64,000 bases of DNA. Origin: Pseudomonadota bacterium. GTDB lineage: Bacteria > Desulfobacterota > Desulfobulbia > Desulfobulbales > Desulfocapsaceae. The stretch covers positions 1 through 64,000 of the forward strand of contig JAHIUA010000057.1 of NCBI GenBank assembly GCA_018817385.1, read 5' to 3'. Both the position numbers and the translations under genes were made by a program. Of this stretch, positions 27,794-37,320 are shown piece by piece (position 1 is the stretch's first letter; each line of letters opens with the position of its first letter). The notes beneath the pieces are model-generated. The model had not been told where the DNA came from, made no database searches, and worked only from the letters and a program-made list of their open reading frames with translations.

Positions 27794-28948
27794 TCAAGGT
27801 GAAGGCGCCACCAAGGTTATAGCCAGTAACAATTCTGTGAGACTGACCAGATCGTTGAGGTCGAGACACTCATCAGTGGTATGAACCTTATCCATGCCTG
27901 TGGCGATAATGGCGGTTTTCAATCCATAGCTGTTAAAAATATTGGCGTCTGATCCGCCACCAGCAACCTGAAAAAGAATCTCACGTTGCAGATACTCCCC
28001 TGCCTGCCGCACTCTGGCAAGGACAGGATCACTCTCCTCAATGTGCATGGCTGGATACTCCATCTCCACAATGATGTCCACGGAAGGCTGTTTAACGCCA
28101 ACGGCCTGTGTCGTCCCACCCCTCACTACCTTGTGAAATGCACGTTTAATTTCCTCCGTATACTCATCCAGTTTCTGAAGAGAATGGGAACGGACTTCCC
28201 CTTCTAAGGTAATCAGGTCCGGAACAATATTGGTGGCAACTCCGCCGTGGATCAAGCCAAAATTGGCAGTAGACTGCTCATCCAGCCGCCCAAGGCGGAG
28301 GTCAGCAATGGCACGCGCTGCCAGGCAGAATGCTGATATGCCATGTTCCGGATTGAGTCCGGCATGGGCGGCAATACCATGGACCTGGATTTTCAGACGA
28401 TTCGCTGCCGGTGCCCCGACTATGACCCGATTGATACCTGTGGAATCAAGGGCATAGCCATATGTAGCCTGGAGGCGTTTTGCATCGAAATGCTTGGCCC
28501 CCAACAAACCGATTTCCTCACACGTGGTGAGCAGGATCTCAACCGGCCCGTAAAGAGACTCATTCTCCTGAAGGACAGCCATCATCTCGATGAGGGCGGC
28601 TATCCCAGACTTATCATCTCCACCCAGTATCGTATTCCCCAGGGAAGTAAAGATATCACCGCTGCGAAGGACCTCAATTCCGCAGCCCGGCTCCACCGTA
28701 TCCATATGGCAGGCAAAAAAAATCGGCTCCCGCGCCGCTGTCCCCGGAAAACGAATAAGTAGATTTCCGCAATCAGCTCCGGTTTTTTCAGCAGAATTGT
28801 CTTCTATTACCGCTTCCGCCCCCAACTCGGTGAACACCTTGGTCAGATAATCAGCAACACCCCTTTCCTGCCGGGATGGACTGTCTATCTCACAGAGCCG
28901 CATGAACCCCTTTGCCAGCCGTTCTCTGTCGATGGAACAGTTGTTCAT
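27794..28948 (-). CDS. M20-family metallopeptidase (PepT-like)
   Basis: A 384-residue cytoplasmic di-zinc peptidase. Metal and catalytic residues are in place: ACHMDTVEPG near residue 79 (His, Asp), GGDDKSGIAALIE near 114 (bridging Asp), TTCEEIGLLGA near 145 (catalytic and ligand Glu), YALDSTG near 166 and a C-terminal HTTDE. The lid domain (HGIAAHAGLNPEHGISA) is the M20 dimerisation domain. It matches the group annotated as peptidase T-like, removing residues from small peptides. It overlaps ispDF by 4 bp, an unrelated pathway. Confidence 0.92.
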   Translation of the reverse strand: MNNCSIDRERLAKGFMRLCEIDSPSRQERGVADYLTKVFTELGAEAVIEDNSAEKTGADCGNLLIRFPGTAAREPIFFACHMDTVEPGCGIEVLRSGDIFTSLGNTILGGDDKSGIAALIEMMAVLQENESLYGPVEILLTTCEEIGLLGAKHFDAKRLQATYGYALDSTGINRVIVGAPAANRLKIQVHGIAAHAGLNPEHGISAFCLAARAIADLRLGRLDEQSTANFGLIHGGVATNIVPDLITLEGEVRSHSLQKLDEYTEEIKRAFHKVVRGGTTQAVGVKQPSVDIIVEMEYPAMHIEESDPVLARVRQAGEYLQREILFQVAGGGSDANIFNSYGLKTAIIATGMDKVHTTDECLDLNDLVSLTELLLAITLVAPSP

Positions 28949-30126
28949 CCTCTTTTCTCCTCTCTTTTACTCAGGAGGACTACAGCATGACAACTGATCC
29001 CCTCCATTCGCCCTGTAAATCCCATTTTTTCAGTGGTTGTGGCCTTTACATTCATGCGCTCTTCACTTAGCGAACAGGCCTCTGAGAGGATTGTCCGCAT
29101 CTCGGCTATAAAAGGAGCCAGCTTCGGCTCCTGACACACCAATGTAACATCAGCGTTGGATAATTCCATACCTTTCTCCCTTGCTTTCCCTACAACGTCT
29201 TGCAAGAGTTCAATGGAGTAGATATTTTTAAATTGTTTTTCCGAATCCGGAAAATGGAGGCCGATATCGCCTGCCCCCATGGCACCTAATATAGCGTCGC
29301 ACAGGGCATGGGTCAAGACATCGGCATCTGAGTGACCGGCGAGCCCCATAGCAAAGGGAATAGTCACCCCACCGAGCACCAGCTTTCGCTTGGGAGCAAA
29401 ACGATGGGCATCATAGCCATGGCCTACCAGCAGAGAAGGAACATCTGATTTTTTCATAATTTGTTCAGCAATGACCAGATCGTCCGGCCGGGTAATCTTG
29501 ATATTCACCTCAGTCCCTTCAACCAACCAGACCTCTGTGCCGGCAAGCTCAAGCAACGAGGCCTCATCGGTAACATCTCTCTCTCCCACCAACTCATAGG
29601 CCCTCTGCAGGAGAGAGAGGCGTGCAGCCTGCGGCGTCTGAGCCTGCCATAAACCTTCCCGCTCAACGGTATGGAGGATTCGCTTATCAGAGCCACCTTT
29701 CTTCAGAGTATCCTTCACCGGTACAGCAGCAATGGCAGCGCCGTGCTCGGCTGCAGCACGGTAACAGCGTTCGATCAAATCAACCGTCACCAAGGGACGG
29801 GCACCGTCATGGACAAGGACGATGTCTACTCCAGTATCGAGAAGATCCAGACCTGCCCGTACCGAATCCTGTCGGCGTCGGCCACCGGCAGTCACTAGCA
29901 CAGATCCCTCTGCCAGGCCATATTCTGCCAGAAGCTGAGAGGTAGATTCAACGCGGTCAGCAGGAACGACCACGACAATGTTATCGATACAGGGAGAAGC
30001 GACAAAGACACGGATGGTGTGGATAAGAATGGGGGCGCCAGCAAGAAAATGATACTGTTTAGGATGATCCAATCCCATTCTGCTTCCACTTCCGGCAGCA
30101 GGAATTATAGCGGCAGCAGTAACCAT
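28945..30126 (-). CDS. ispDF: Bifunctional IspD/IspF of the MEP isoprenoid pathway
   Basis: A 393-residue fusion. The IspD half (residues 1 to about 230) has the CTP-binding loop IIPAAGSGSRMGLDHPKQY and VLVHDGARPLV; it makes CDP-methylerythritol. The IspF half (about 235-393) has the zinc motif GHGYDAHRF, LGGVTIPFAMGLAGHSDADVLTHALCDAILGA and TTTEKMGFTGR; it makes the cyclodiphosphate. Fusion is common in epsilon-, alpha- and some deltaproteobacteria. Overlaps the downstream peptidase gene by 4 bp. Confidence 0.96.
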   Translation of the reverse strand: MVTAAAIIPAAGSGSRMGLDHPKQYHFLAGAPILIHTIRVFVASPCIDNIVVVVPADRVESTSQLLAEYGLAEGSVLVTAGGRRRQDSVRAGLDLLDTGVDIVLVHDGARPLVTVDLIERCYRAAAEHGAAIAAVPVKDTLKKGGSDKRILHTVEREGLWQAQTPQAARLSLLQRAYELVGERDVTDEASLLELAGTEVWLVEGTEVNIKITRPDDLVIAEQIMKKSDVPSLLVGHGYDAHRFAPKRKLVLGGVTIPFAMGLAGHSDADVLTHALCDAILGAMGAGDIGLHFPDSEKQFKNIYSIELLQDVVGKAREKGMELSNADVTLVCQEPKLAPFIAEMRTILSEACSLSEERMNVKATTTEKMGFTGRMEGISCHAVVLLSKREEKRG

Positions 30127-30257
30127 TATGGAAAATAAGACGATCTCAAGAAGAGGATTGATGTACCAAGCAGAAGCTCAATTCAATAAAAACAACTATT
30201 GATCTCTGCACCAGTATCTGAGGGAAACTGGAGCTTGAGAGCCAGCAAAGAGGAGCT

Positions 30258-30323
30258 AACTGAACAACCATCGCAACTGGAAGAGTTTTCAACTGAACAA
30301 CTATCGCAACTGGAAGAGTTTTC
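30258..30323 (+). repeat. Two tandem 33-bp units
   Basis: Units 30258-30290 and 30291-30323, beginning AACTGAACAA and ending GGAAGAGTTTTC, differ at one position only. They lie between ispDF and rnpB and run into the inverted repeat at 30316-30415. No reading frame is evident. Confidence 0.8.
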
Positions 30324-30415
30324 CAGTGCCGCAGCTTCACCTGATCAGACTGGCGAATCTATAGTTCACTATGTGAGCCAGACTGATCAGGTGAAGATGT
30401 GGTGCTGGAGAACTC
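30316..30415. repeat. Large inverted repeat downstream of rnpB
   Basis: Arms 30316-30354 and 30377-30415 pair at 33 of 39 positions around a 22-nt spacer; the inner TTCACCTGATCAG block is exact. It lies 21 bases beyond the 3' end of rnpB on the minus strand. It could be a processing or stop structure for rnpB or a small palindromic repeat element. Confidence 0.8.
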
Positions 30416-30435
30416 GCACTATCAAAAAAAGAAAA

Positions 30436-30795
30436 GGAGCGGGCTATAAGCCGAATTCTGTTTCCCTTGCGGGACCATGATCATTTCACTGTGGATGCCG
30501 ATCGCCCGGCATCTCTTGCAACCTACCCGAAGACCTCAGGCGGGCCGCCCTCAATCGTCTTCCTATTTGGTCTTGCTCCGGATGGGGTTTACCATGCCCT
30601 GGATGTCACCATACAGGCGGTGAGCTCTTACCTCGCCATTTCACCCTTACCAGGCCTTAAAGACCCGGCGGTATCTTTTCTGTGGCACTTTCCACCAGTC
30701 ACCCGGTGTTCGCGTTACGAACCATCCTGCCCTGTGGAGTTCGGACTTTCCTCCCCGGCCTCAAAGACCGGAGCGACCATGCACCCGCTCCCCTA
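30436..30795 (-). ncRNA. rnpB: RNase P RNA, bacterial type A
   Basis: The minus strand holds the conserved core GAGGAAAGTCCGAACTCC, ACAGGGCAGGATGG, GGTAAACCCCATCCGGAGCAA and the 3' AGAATTCGGCTTATAG. The P1 helix is formed by GGAGCGGG at the 5' end and CCCGCTCC at the 3' end, which sets the approximate limits. A T-rich run follows the 3' end. It cleaves tRNA 5' leaders with RnpA. Confidence 0.96.
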
Positions 30796-30878
30796 TCCTC
30801 TATAGTCAGATTGCTCAAAAGTTGAAAGTGAAAAATCAGATGATCGGAGACTGCAAACCGCCTGACTGGAGGTAAAAA

Positions 30879-31619
30879 CTAACCCCCAATAACGCCTTCC
30901 TTCTCTGTTTCCTCAACCGGCTGGTGATACATAATGCGCTGACAGGTAGGGCAATCAAAATATTCATCTCCGCGAAGAAGGACATTATACCGTTGGGGGG
31001 GAATAGCCATGAAACATCCCTGACAAACACCTTGCAGGACATTGACAACAGCAAGCCCGTCGCGATGCTGACGAAGAGTGTCATATTTTTTCAGGAGCGG
31101 CGCTCTCAGATTTTTGGCCTGGGCCTCCCGCTTCTTCTCCTTGCTCTTTTTCCCTTTGAGAATCTTTTCTATGTTTTTCTTGACCTTTTCCGTCTCGTTC
31201 TGCAGCAATTCCGTCTCACCTTTAAGGAGATTTTTCAGCTCCTCAACCTCTGTGGTCAGGCTCTCCGCCTCTTCCATAATGGCAACAATCTTTTCTTCTT
31301 TTTCCTTGACGCCTTTCTTACCGTCCTCGATCTCTTTGAGTAAAGCGGCCTGCTCACGCCCGGTCTGCACCTGCATCATCTTAGACTGACGATCCTTCAC
31401 ATGCGCCATCTCATCGGCGGCTTCCATATCCAGGGTCCGCCGCTCTTTCTCCAGATTTTCTATTTTCCCCTCAAGCTTGGCAACTGCCTCCCCTCGCGCT
31501 GACAGATCTGCACTTCGCTTTTCCAGGGCCTCCTGCTCTCCCTGAATCTCTGAATCAATACTATCAAGTTCATGATCAATAACCTGCAGCAGTGTGAGTT
31601 GGACTATTTCTTCATTCAA
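30879..31619 (-). CDS. Coiled-coil protein with C-terminal C4 zinc ribbon
   Basis: A 246-residue protein: a long charged coiled coil (about residues 15-180, heptad-rich, Glu/Lys) and a C-terminal zinc ribbon CQGCFMAIPP...CPTCQRIMY at about 200-231. This is the COG1579 family, often next to the Nif3-like gene, as here (42 bp downstream of it). Nucleic-acid binding is predicted for the family, but the biochemical role is unknown. Confidence 0.88.
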   Translation of the reverse strand: MNEEIVQLTLLQVIDHELDSIDSEIQGEQEALEKRSADLSARGEAVAKLEGKIENLEKERRTLDMEAADEMAHVKDRQSKMMQVQTGREQAALLKEIEDGKKGVKEKEEKIVAIMEEAESLTTEVEELKNLLKGETELLQNETEKVKKNIEKILKGKKSKEKKREAQAKNLRAPLLKKYDTLRQHRDGLAVVNVLQGVCQGCFMAIPPQRYNVLLRGDEYFDCPTCQRIMYHQPVEETEKEGVIGG

Positions 31620-31661
31620 AACTTTTCTCCTATCTATTGATAATATATCCGTAATGGCCTA

Positions 31662-32477
31662 TTATTTATGAATTAATGTAAATGCTGGCCGTTCAGAATC
31701 GGTCTGGATAATATTGACATCCCAGTCCTTCTCTCGAGCCAAAGCCCCTAGCTTGTCGGCAAGTAATGCCAATGCCGGTTGTTCCGTTCCGTAATGCGTT
31801 CCATCGATAATACACAGCCCAGACTCTTCGGCCCAACGAGCCGTAGAATGCTTTATTTCTGCCGAGAGATAGACATCAGCGCCGCAGCGCTGGGCATCTT
31901 CGGCAAACTCAGAACCACTGCCACCACACAGCGCTACTGTTTTCACCTCATCAGGGGGAGTGCCGGCAACATGCACCCCATCAATCCCCAGAACATCAAA
32001 AACACGTTGCAAAAAATCTGGAAAAGAAAGAGAGACAGGGAACGTTCCTATTCTCCCCAGTCCAACACCACTCATACCAGAAAAGTTCACAGCATGGAGA
32101 AGACTCAGGCCAGTCAGCCCCAACCGCTCTGCGAGGGCATCACTGACCCCCTCTACAGCGCTGTCAAGATTGGTATGGCAGGCGATAACGTTAATTTTTT
32201 GTTCCAGAGCCCTTTCAAGAAAGGCTCCCACAGGAGTTGCAGTATTGACGGCAGAGAGAGGACGGAAAATACAGGGATGATGGGTAATCAGGGTATCTGC
32301 CCCTCTGTTGACAGCTTCTTCAAGAAGGGAAAGAGTGGGATCGAGGCCGAGAAGCAGGGAGCGAACCTGCCGATCCGGCCTGCCGATCAAGAGGCCGACG
32401 TTGTCCCAACTTTCAGCAAGGCCAAAGGGTGCAAAGCGGTTAATCCCCTCCAGGAGGTCACTAACCTGAAGAATCAT
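31662..32477 (-). CDS. Nif3-like dinuclear metal centre protein (YbgI/YqfO family)
   Basis: A 271-residue protein with the Nif3 metal ligands TLITHHPCIFRP near residues 65-76, CHTNLDSAVEGV near 98-109 and the C-terminal DGTHYGTEQPAL near 225-236. These form a hexamer with a di-metal site; a GTP cyclohydrolase-like or scaffold role has been proposed for the family but is unsettled. It is in an operon with the zinc-ribbon protein. Confidence 0.92.
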   Translation of the reverse strand: MILQVSDLLEGINRFAPFGLAESWDNVGLLIGRPDRQVRSLLLGLDPTLSLLEEAVNRGADTLITHHPCIFRPLSAVNTATPVGAFLERALEQKINVIACHTNLDSAVEGVSDALAERLGLTGLSLLHAVNFSGMSGVGLGRIGTFPVSLSFPDFLQRVFDVLGIDGVHVAGTPPDEVKTVALCGGSGSEFAEDAQRCGADVYLSAEIKHSTARWAEESGLCIIDGTHYGTEQPALALLADKLGALAREKDWDVNIIQTDSERPAFTLIHK

Positions 32478-32513
32478 CGAATCATATCCCCTAATTTTTT
32501 GAAATCAGGAAAC

Positions 32514-32547
32514 AAAAAAAGGTACAACCCTCTCGGGTTGTACCTTT
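32514..32547 (-). terminator. Rho-independent terminator of the tRNA gene
   Basis: Perfect 13-base arms AAAGGTACAACCC (32518-32530) and GGGTTGTACCTTT (32535-32547) with a 4-nt loop. On the minus strand the stem runs into a T-tract of seven. It lies between the tRNA and the Nif3-like gene, so it ends the tRNA transcript. Confidence 0.85.
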
Positions 32548-32691
32548 GGTTTTCTAGCGGCCTGAAACAGGTTTTTCTTCCTGTCTCACCGATACTGCGT
32601 ATGAGGAGAGAGACGATCTGCTTCTCTCTATTTGCAAAAGAGTTTATTCTATTCAAGGAACCTGGTCATTTTATCAGATTCTGTAGTTATA

Positions 32692-32767
32692 TGGTGGGCG
32701 CAGTAGGATTTGAACCTACGACCGACCGGTTATGAGCCGGTGGCTCTACCAGCTGAGCTATGCGCCC
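32692..32767 (-). tRNA. tRNA with anticodon CAT (annotated tRNA-Met)
   Basis: A complete 76-nt cloverleaf on the minus strand: acceptor GGGCGCA/TGCGCCC, D arm GCTC...GAGC, anticodon stem ACCGG/CCGGT with loop CTCATAA, T arm GTAGG-TTCAAAT-CCTAC and an encoded CCA. CAT could be elongator Met or lysidine-modified Ile2; the ACCGGCTCATAACCGGT arm resembles some Ile2 tRNAs, so amino-acid identity is open. The initiator is excluded because the anticodon stem lacks three G-C pairs. Confidence 0.93.
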
Positions 32768-33102
32768 GCTCTGGCACGAAAACATCTTACATTAAGACAA
32801 CCGAGCAAGAAAGTCAACTTAAAAAAAAGCAATCCCCGTTCTCCCCCTGCAAATTCGAAAAAGTTGAGACCTCTCCAGGACCTCTTTTCGTTTCTCAGGT
32901 TGAAAGAGCCCCCAGTGACCTGTATAGTCTCAAAAATGATAGAAGAATTCACCACCATTTCAGTGTGCATCTACGACTCTTGTGGCTCACCCCTAGAGGA
33001 TCGCTCGTGGTTGAGCTACACGCAATTGCCTGTTTCCAAACAGGAGCAATTGCGCAGCGCATACGCCTTTCCCACTCACTTTTACATGGAGTATGATCAA
33101 CA

Positions 33103-34938
33103 GTGATCTACAATAACCTCCTCTATTTCATCGTTGCCATTTTTCTTTTTGCCATCACCGGCAACACGGATACGCCCCAATTTCCCTTCTCAATTGCCCT
33201 GGTTATTTTTTCTGGTCTTCTCTTCTCGTATGACTTTTTGGCCAGACGTTTTTTTTCAAAAAACATGGGAAAAGGTTCGGCTGCCTACTTCAGCACCGAA
33301 AAGAAACTCTCCCTTCTGGCCCTGCTCTTCTACTCCGCCGCCCTTTATTTCTGCGATATCCATTACTACCTGGCCCCACTCTCTCTGGCTGATCTGCTTC
33401 CCTCACTGACAAATATCGGTGGTCTCGCATTTTTTGTCCTCTTTCTGGGCCTGATGTGGCGGCGAGCCCGACCAACATACGAGGCAGCCTTTGGTCAGAG
33501 CTATACGACATTGACCTTTCTTACAATCTGCCTCAGGACAAATCTCCCGATCGTCCTGCCCTGGATCCTTCTTTCCCTGACATACGACTTACTCGCCCTG
33601 CTCCCTTTCCCCGGCCTCAAATCCTTCTTTCATTCCCAGACCGGAGAATTTTTTTCCTTCATCTTCTTTCTGATTCTGCTGCTGATCTTTTTTCCCCCTC
33701 TCATTCGTCGACTCTGGGGCTGCATCCCCTTTCCCCATGGCCCTCTGCATGACCACCTGCACAATTTTTTCAAAAAACAACAGTTCTCCGCTCAAATCTA
33801 TCTCTGGCCTCTCTTTGAAGGTCGGGTCCTGACCGCAGGCGTCATGGGCATCATTCCAGGTCTGCGCTATGTCTTAATTACCCCCGCACTGCTGGAAGCC
33901 TTGACACTGGATGAACTCGACGCAGTGATGGCCCATGAAATAGGCCATATCAAGAGAAAGCACATGCTTCTCTATCTCCTCATCATTAGTGGCTTCAGCG
34001 TCCTTGCCGGATTTATCCTCAAGCCATTCACCTTTTTCATCCTTTCCAGAGACAGTTTTTACCTCCTCCTGAAAAAGACAGGAGGAACACCAGAGACCGT
34101 GATCACGATCATGATGGCAGTCATCACTCTTGGTCTTATGATTCTCTATTTCCGTTACCTGTTCGGCTTTTTCATCAGAAATTTTGAACGTCAGGCCGAC
34201 CTCCACGTTATTACAGCCCTGGGTTCCAGCCATTCCATCATCTCCGCCTTTGAGAAAATTGCCGTTCTTTCCGGAGACACCAGGGACCTGCCGAGCTGGC
34301 ATCATTTTGGCATAGGCCAGCGTGTCGACTATCTCGAAAAATGCGAGAAGAATCCAACCTGGATTGGCCACCATAATCGAAAAGTGCTCCTCTGCCTTCT
34401 CGCCTACCTGCTGGTATTAGGGACCATAACCTTTGGCCAGAGCCTGCTGCCCTCAAACGCCTGGGAAAAATCGTACGAAGAGAAATACACAGAATACATT
34501 ATCAATATGAAGATCATCCAGGAGCCGGAAAAGGCCCTGTGGCTGCGCCTTGCGGGTGACCTGCTGCAGCACAAAAAGATGGAAGAAAAGGCCCTGGATG
34601 CATACGAGAAGGCCCTGCTCCTGGAACCAACAAACCCGGAGATACTCAACAACCTGGCCTGGCTGCTGCTCACAAGCGAAAAACTGGAATTACGTGACCC
34701 TCTACGGGCCTTGTCACTGGCCAGGTTTGCCGCCATGCGGGAACCCCGAGGCCATGTCCTGGACACCCTGGCCACTGCCTATTGGGCCAACAATCTCATC
34801 AAAGAGGCAGTGGATACAGAAAAACAGGCCATCTTCGTCAATCCTGAGCAGAGCGAATATTACCGTCTCCGAATCAGGAAATTTACCTCTACGGAATATG
34901 AGACAGGCCTGCCCAGAAGGGAAGAGGAATCCATTTGA
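33103..34938 (+). CDS. M48-family membrane metallopeptidase with C-terminal TPR
   Basis: A 611-residue membrane protein with a GTG start. About six hydrophobic helices precede the zinc motif MAHEIGHIKRKH near residues 277-288; the third ligand Glu is in NFERQADLHV near residue 363. Further helices follow, then a soluble C-terminal region from about 490 with TPR repeats (KALDAYEKALLLEPTNPEILNNLAWLLL). It resembles HtpX/Ste24-type peptidases in membrane quality control. Substrates are unknown. Confidence 0.9.
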   Translation: MIYNNLLYFIVAIFLFAITGNTDTPQFPFSIALVIFSGLLFSYDFLARRFFSKNMGKGSAAYFSTEKKLSLLALLFYSAALYFCDIHYYLAPLSLADLLPSLTNIGGLAFFVLFLGLMWRRARPTYEAAFGQSYTTLTFLTICLRTNLPIVLPWILLSLTYDLLALLPFPGLKSFFHSQTGEFFSFIFFLILLLIFFPPLIRRLWGCIPFPHGPLHDHLHNFFKKQQFSAQIYLWPLFEGRVLTAGVMGIIPGLRYVLITPALLEALTLDELDAVMAHEIGHIKRKHMLLYLLIISGFSVLAGFILKPFTFFILSRDSFYLLLKKTGGTPETVITIMMAVITLGLMILYFRYLFGFFIRNFERQADLHVITALGSSHSIISAFEKIAVLSGDTRDLPSWHHFGIGQRVDYLEKCEKNPTWIGHHNRKVLLCLLAYLLVLGTITFGQSLLPSNAWEKSYEEKYTEYIINMKIIQEPEKALWLRLAGDLLQHKKMEEKALDAYEKALLLEPTNPEILNNLAWLLLTSEKLELRDPLRALSLARFAAMREPRGHVLDTLATAYWANNLIKEAVDTEKQAIFVNPEQSEYYRLRIRKFTSTEYETGLPRREEESI

Positions 34939-35076
34939 CCCATGTCCCTCAGGGAAAGGAGGAATGTCCCCCCCCTGAACAAGACAATTCTCTGGCAAGA
35001 CGGTGGCTTCTTCCATAAAAGTCTCCCCTGATGCGGACAAGCCAGTTCATCCCTTTAGCCAAAACCGTAGCTGCAA

Positions 35077-35937
35077 ATGATAGAACATAAAATATTTGAC
35101 CATAATTTTGAATACATAGAGATTCGCAACAAAAGCGCCCAGGCGAAAGTAGCACTGCAGGGAGCTCATCTCTTTTCTTACAAGGGCGTGGACAACAAGC
35201 CTCTTCTATGGCTAAGCGAAACAAGTTTTTTTAGGGCAGGAAAGGCGATACGCGGTGGAATTCCAATCTGTTGGCCCTGGTTCGGTAAACATAAGACAGA
35301 GCCCAGGCTGCCTCAGCATGGTTTTGCCAGAACCTTCTTATGGGAGCTTCTGGCAGTAAATGAACCTAATGCATACTCCACGGAAATCATTCTGCAGCTG
35401 CAAAACTCAGACGAAAGTTTACGACTCTGGCCGCACAGGTTTAGCCTGCAACTGCGTCTCACCGTGGCCCAGGAACTTACCCTCGCCCTCACCACCAAAA
35501 ACTGCGACGAAAAGGCCTTTGAGATCAGTTCTGCCCTGCATAGCTATTTTACAGTGACAGACATTGCCAATGTCAGCGTTGAAGGTCTCCACAATAGCCC
35601 TTATCTTGACACAGTCACCCAGGAGAATAAAACGCAAAGAGGCAATCTTTCCATCTCCCGGGAAGTTGATCGCATCTTTCAGGACGTCCACAATCCGCTG
35701 ATCCTTCACGATCAGGAGCGAACGATACATATTGCGGCAAGAGGCTCTTCGTCCGTCGTAATCTGGAATCCCTGGATAGAAAAATGTGCAAGAATGAGTG
35801 ATATGAAGGATGATGCCTACAAAAAGATGCTCTGTATTGAAACTGCAAATGTCTTAACAGATAGGCAAAGGCTTCCGCCTGCTGCAGAGCACACCTTAAC
35901 GGCAATCATCTCTGAAGGAAGCGAGAAAGTGGTCTGA
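35077..35937 (+). CDS. D-hexose-6-phosphate mutarotase (YeaD-like)
   Basis: A 286-residue galactose-mutarotase-fold enzyme. Visible motifs are AKVALQGAHLFSY, RGGIPICWPWFG near residues 65-76, PQHGFART near 87-94 (catalytic His) and SSALHSYFTVTDI near 150-162. It interconverts anomers of glucose 6-phosphate in the cytoplasm. It stands alone and matches family length. Confidence 0.9.
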   Translation: MIEHKIFDHNFEYIEIRNKSAQAKVALQGAHLFSYKGVDNKPLLWLSETSFFRAGKAIRGGIPICWPWFGKHKTEPRLPQHGFARTFLWELLAVNEPNAYSTEIILQLQNSDESLRLWPHRFSLQLRLTVAQELTLALTTKNCDEKAFEISSALHSYFTVTDIANVSVEGLHNSPYLDTVTQENKTQRGNLSISREVDRIFQDVHNPLILHDQERTIHIAARGSSSVVIWNPWIEKCARMSDMKDDAYKKMLCIETANVLTDRQRLPPAAEHTLTAIISEGSEKVV

Positions 35938-36102
35938 TCTCTCGCCAAGTTGTAACGGTAGCCACGACATAGACAAACCTGAAGCGGCCTCTCTTTTTCA
36001 AGTGCCAGCGCATCAGGCCAGGTGCTGACCCTTGAGAGAGATATCTCTACCTGGGCATCGCTGGAAAAATAAACAAGAACAGAAAGTAGAGAGGAGAGAA
36101 AA

Positions 36103-36951
36103 ATGCCCTTACTCGGAGCCCATGAATCTGTGACTGGCGGCCTCCATCTGGCCTTTGACCACATCAGAAAGGTGGGAGGAGCGGCACTCCAGATATTCAC
36201 CCGCAACCAGCGTCAATGGAAACCAAAACCAGTGAGTGCAGAGGAGCAGAAGCTTTTTGCTGCTGCCTGGCAGGAAGACCCGTCCATGCCCGTTGCCTCA
36301 CACGCCTCTTACCTGATCAACCTGGCCTCCGGAAAAGAGGAACTGGTAGAAAAATCCATTGCAGCCTTTACTGACGAACTACACCGCTGTGCACTCCTCC
36401 GCATCCCCCTGGTGATCATCCATCCTGGTTCCCATGGAGGAGACGGGGTGGATGAAGGCCTGGCCCGCTTCAGCAAAAACCTTGACCAGGCCCTCGAACT
36501 GGCCGACAACCAGGTCACCGTGCTCCTGGAGACCACTGCCGGTCAGGGAACAGGACTTGGCAGCCGCTTTGAGGAGCTGGCAGCAATCCTTAACAGCTCA
36601 AAGTATCGGCAAAAACTTGGGGTCTGCATCGATACCTGCCATATTTTTGCCGCTGGCTATGATATCCGCAGCGAAGCGAGCTACCAGGCCACCATGACCG
36701 AATTCGATACCTTGATAGGGATTGAGCAAATCAAATGCTTTCACCTCAACGACTCAAAAAAGTCTCTCCAATGCCGAGTTGACCGCCACGAACACATCGG
36801 CCAGGGTGCAATCGGACTATCGGGATTTGCCAACCTCCTCAACGATCCCCGCTTTGCCAACCACCCCATGATCCTTGAGACCCCGAAGGGAAAAGACCTG
36901 CACGAAGACCGCGACAATCTCCAGACCCTGAAAAATCTTCTCAAAAGTTAA
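36103..36951 (+). CDS. nfo: Endonuclease IV (deoxyribonuclease IV)
   Basis: A 282-residue TIM-barrel AP endonuclease for base-excision repair. Zinc-ligand motifs are present: SHASYLINLAS near residues 66-76, VIIHPGSHGGDG near 104-115, LLETTAGQGTGLG near 141-153, GVCIDTCHIFAAGYD near 173-187, CFHLNDSKK and DRHEHIGQGAIG near 212-235, and ILETPKGKDL near the end. All trinuclear zinc-site residues appear intact. Confidence 0.96.
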   Translation: MPLLGAHESVTGGLHLAFDHIRKVGGAALQIFTRNQRQWKPKPVSAEEQKLFAAAWQEDPSMPVASHASYLINLASGKEELVEKSIAAFTDELHRCALLRIPLVIIHPGSHGGDGVDEGLARFSKNLDQALELADNQVTVLLETTAGQGTGLGSRFEELAAILNSSKYRQKLGVCIDTCHIFAAGYDIRSEASYQATMTEFDTLIGIEQIKCFHLNDSKKSLQCRVDRHEHIGQGAIGLSGFANLLNDPRFANHPMILETPKGKDLHEDRDNLQTLKNLLKS

Positions 36952-37320
36952 ACGGGGGCTTCGCTGTACCAACAAGGAGGGTCTTTAGCCGCGAATGCCC
37001 CCGCAACTCCGCTACCAGGAAAGCGGCCAGCGCCACCTCCATTTGCGGCCAACACCCATCCCCCAAAAGGACGCAACTTATCACCATGCGCCTCACCACT
37101 TATCACGGAAATTAAAACTAAGGCCTTCCCCATACCCAGGAAGAATAAAACCCAGGCCTCTCCCTGGTCACGTTTTTTTGAAAAAGAATCGGAAAACCAA
37201 TCGAATGCCGGAATGGCTAAGAAAAAGCAGCTACGAGGTCACAATCAAACGGGCCAACTCTCGTTATCCTCTGCGCACCGGCCGCATAGATGTCAGCTGG
37301 GGGAGTGCTGAACAGTTACC
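36952..37320. other. Intergenic region with structured repeats
   Basis: No gene is seen between nfo and the CDF gene (convergent). GCCGCGAATG (36988-36997) and CATTTGCGGC (37040-37049) are near-perfect inverted arms enclosing a second hairpin (CCGCT/AGCGG at 37009-37025). This may be a bidirectional stop or an uncharacterised element. Confidence 0.45.

Noticed and set aside
30467-30805. 112-codon plus-strand frame
   Set aside because: It covers the RNase P RNA, whose conserved core is unmistakable on the other strand.
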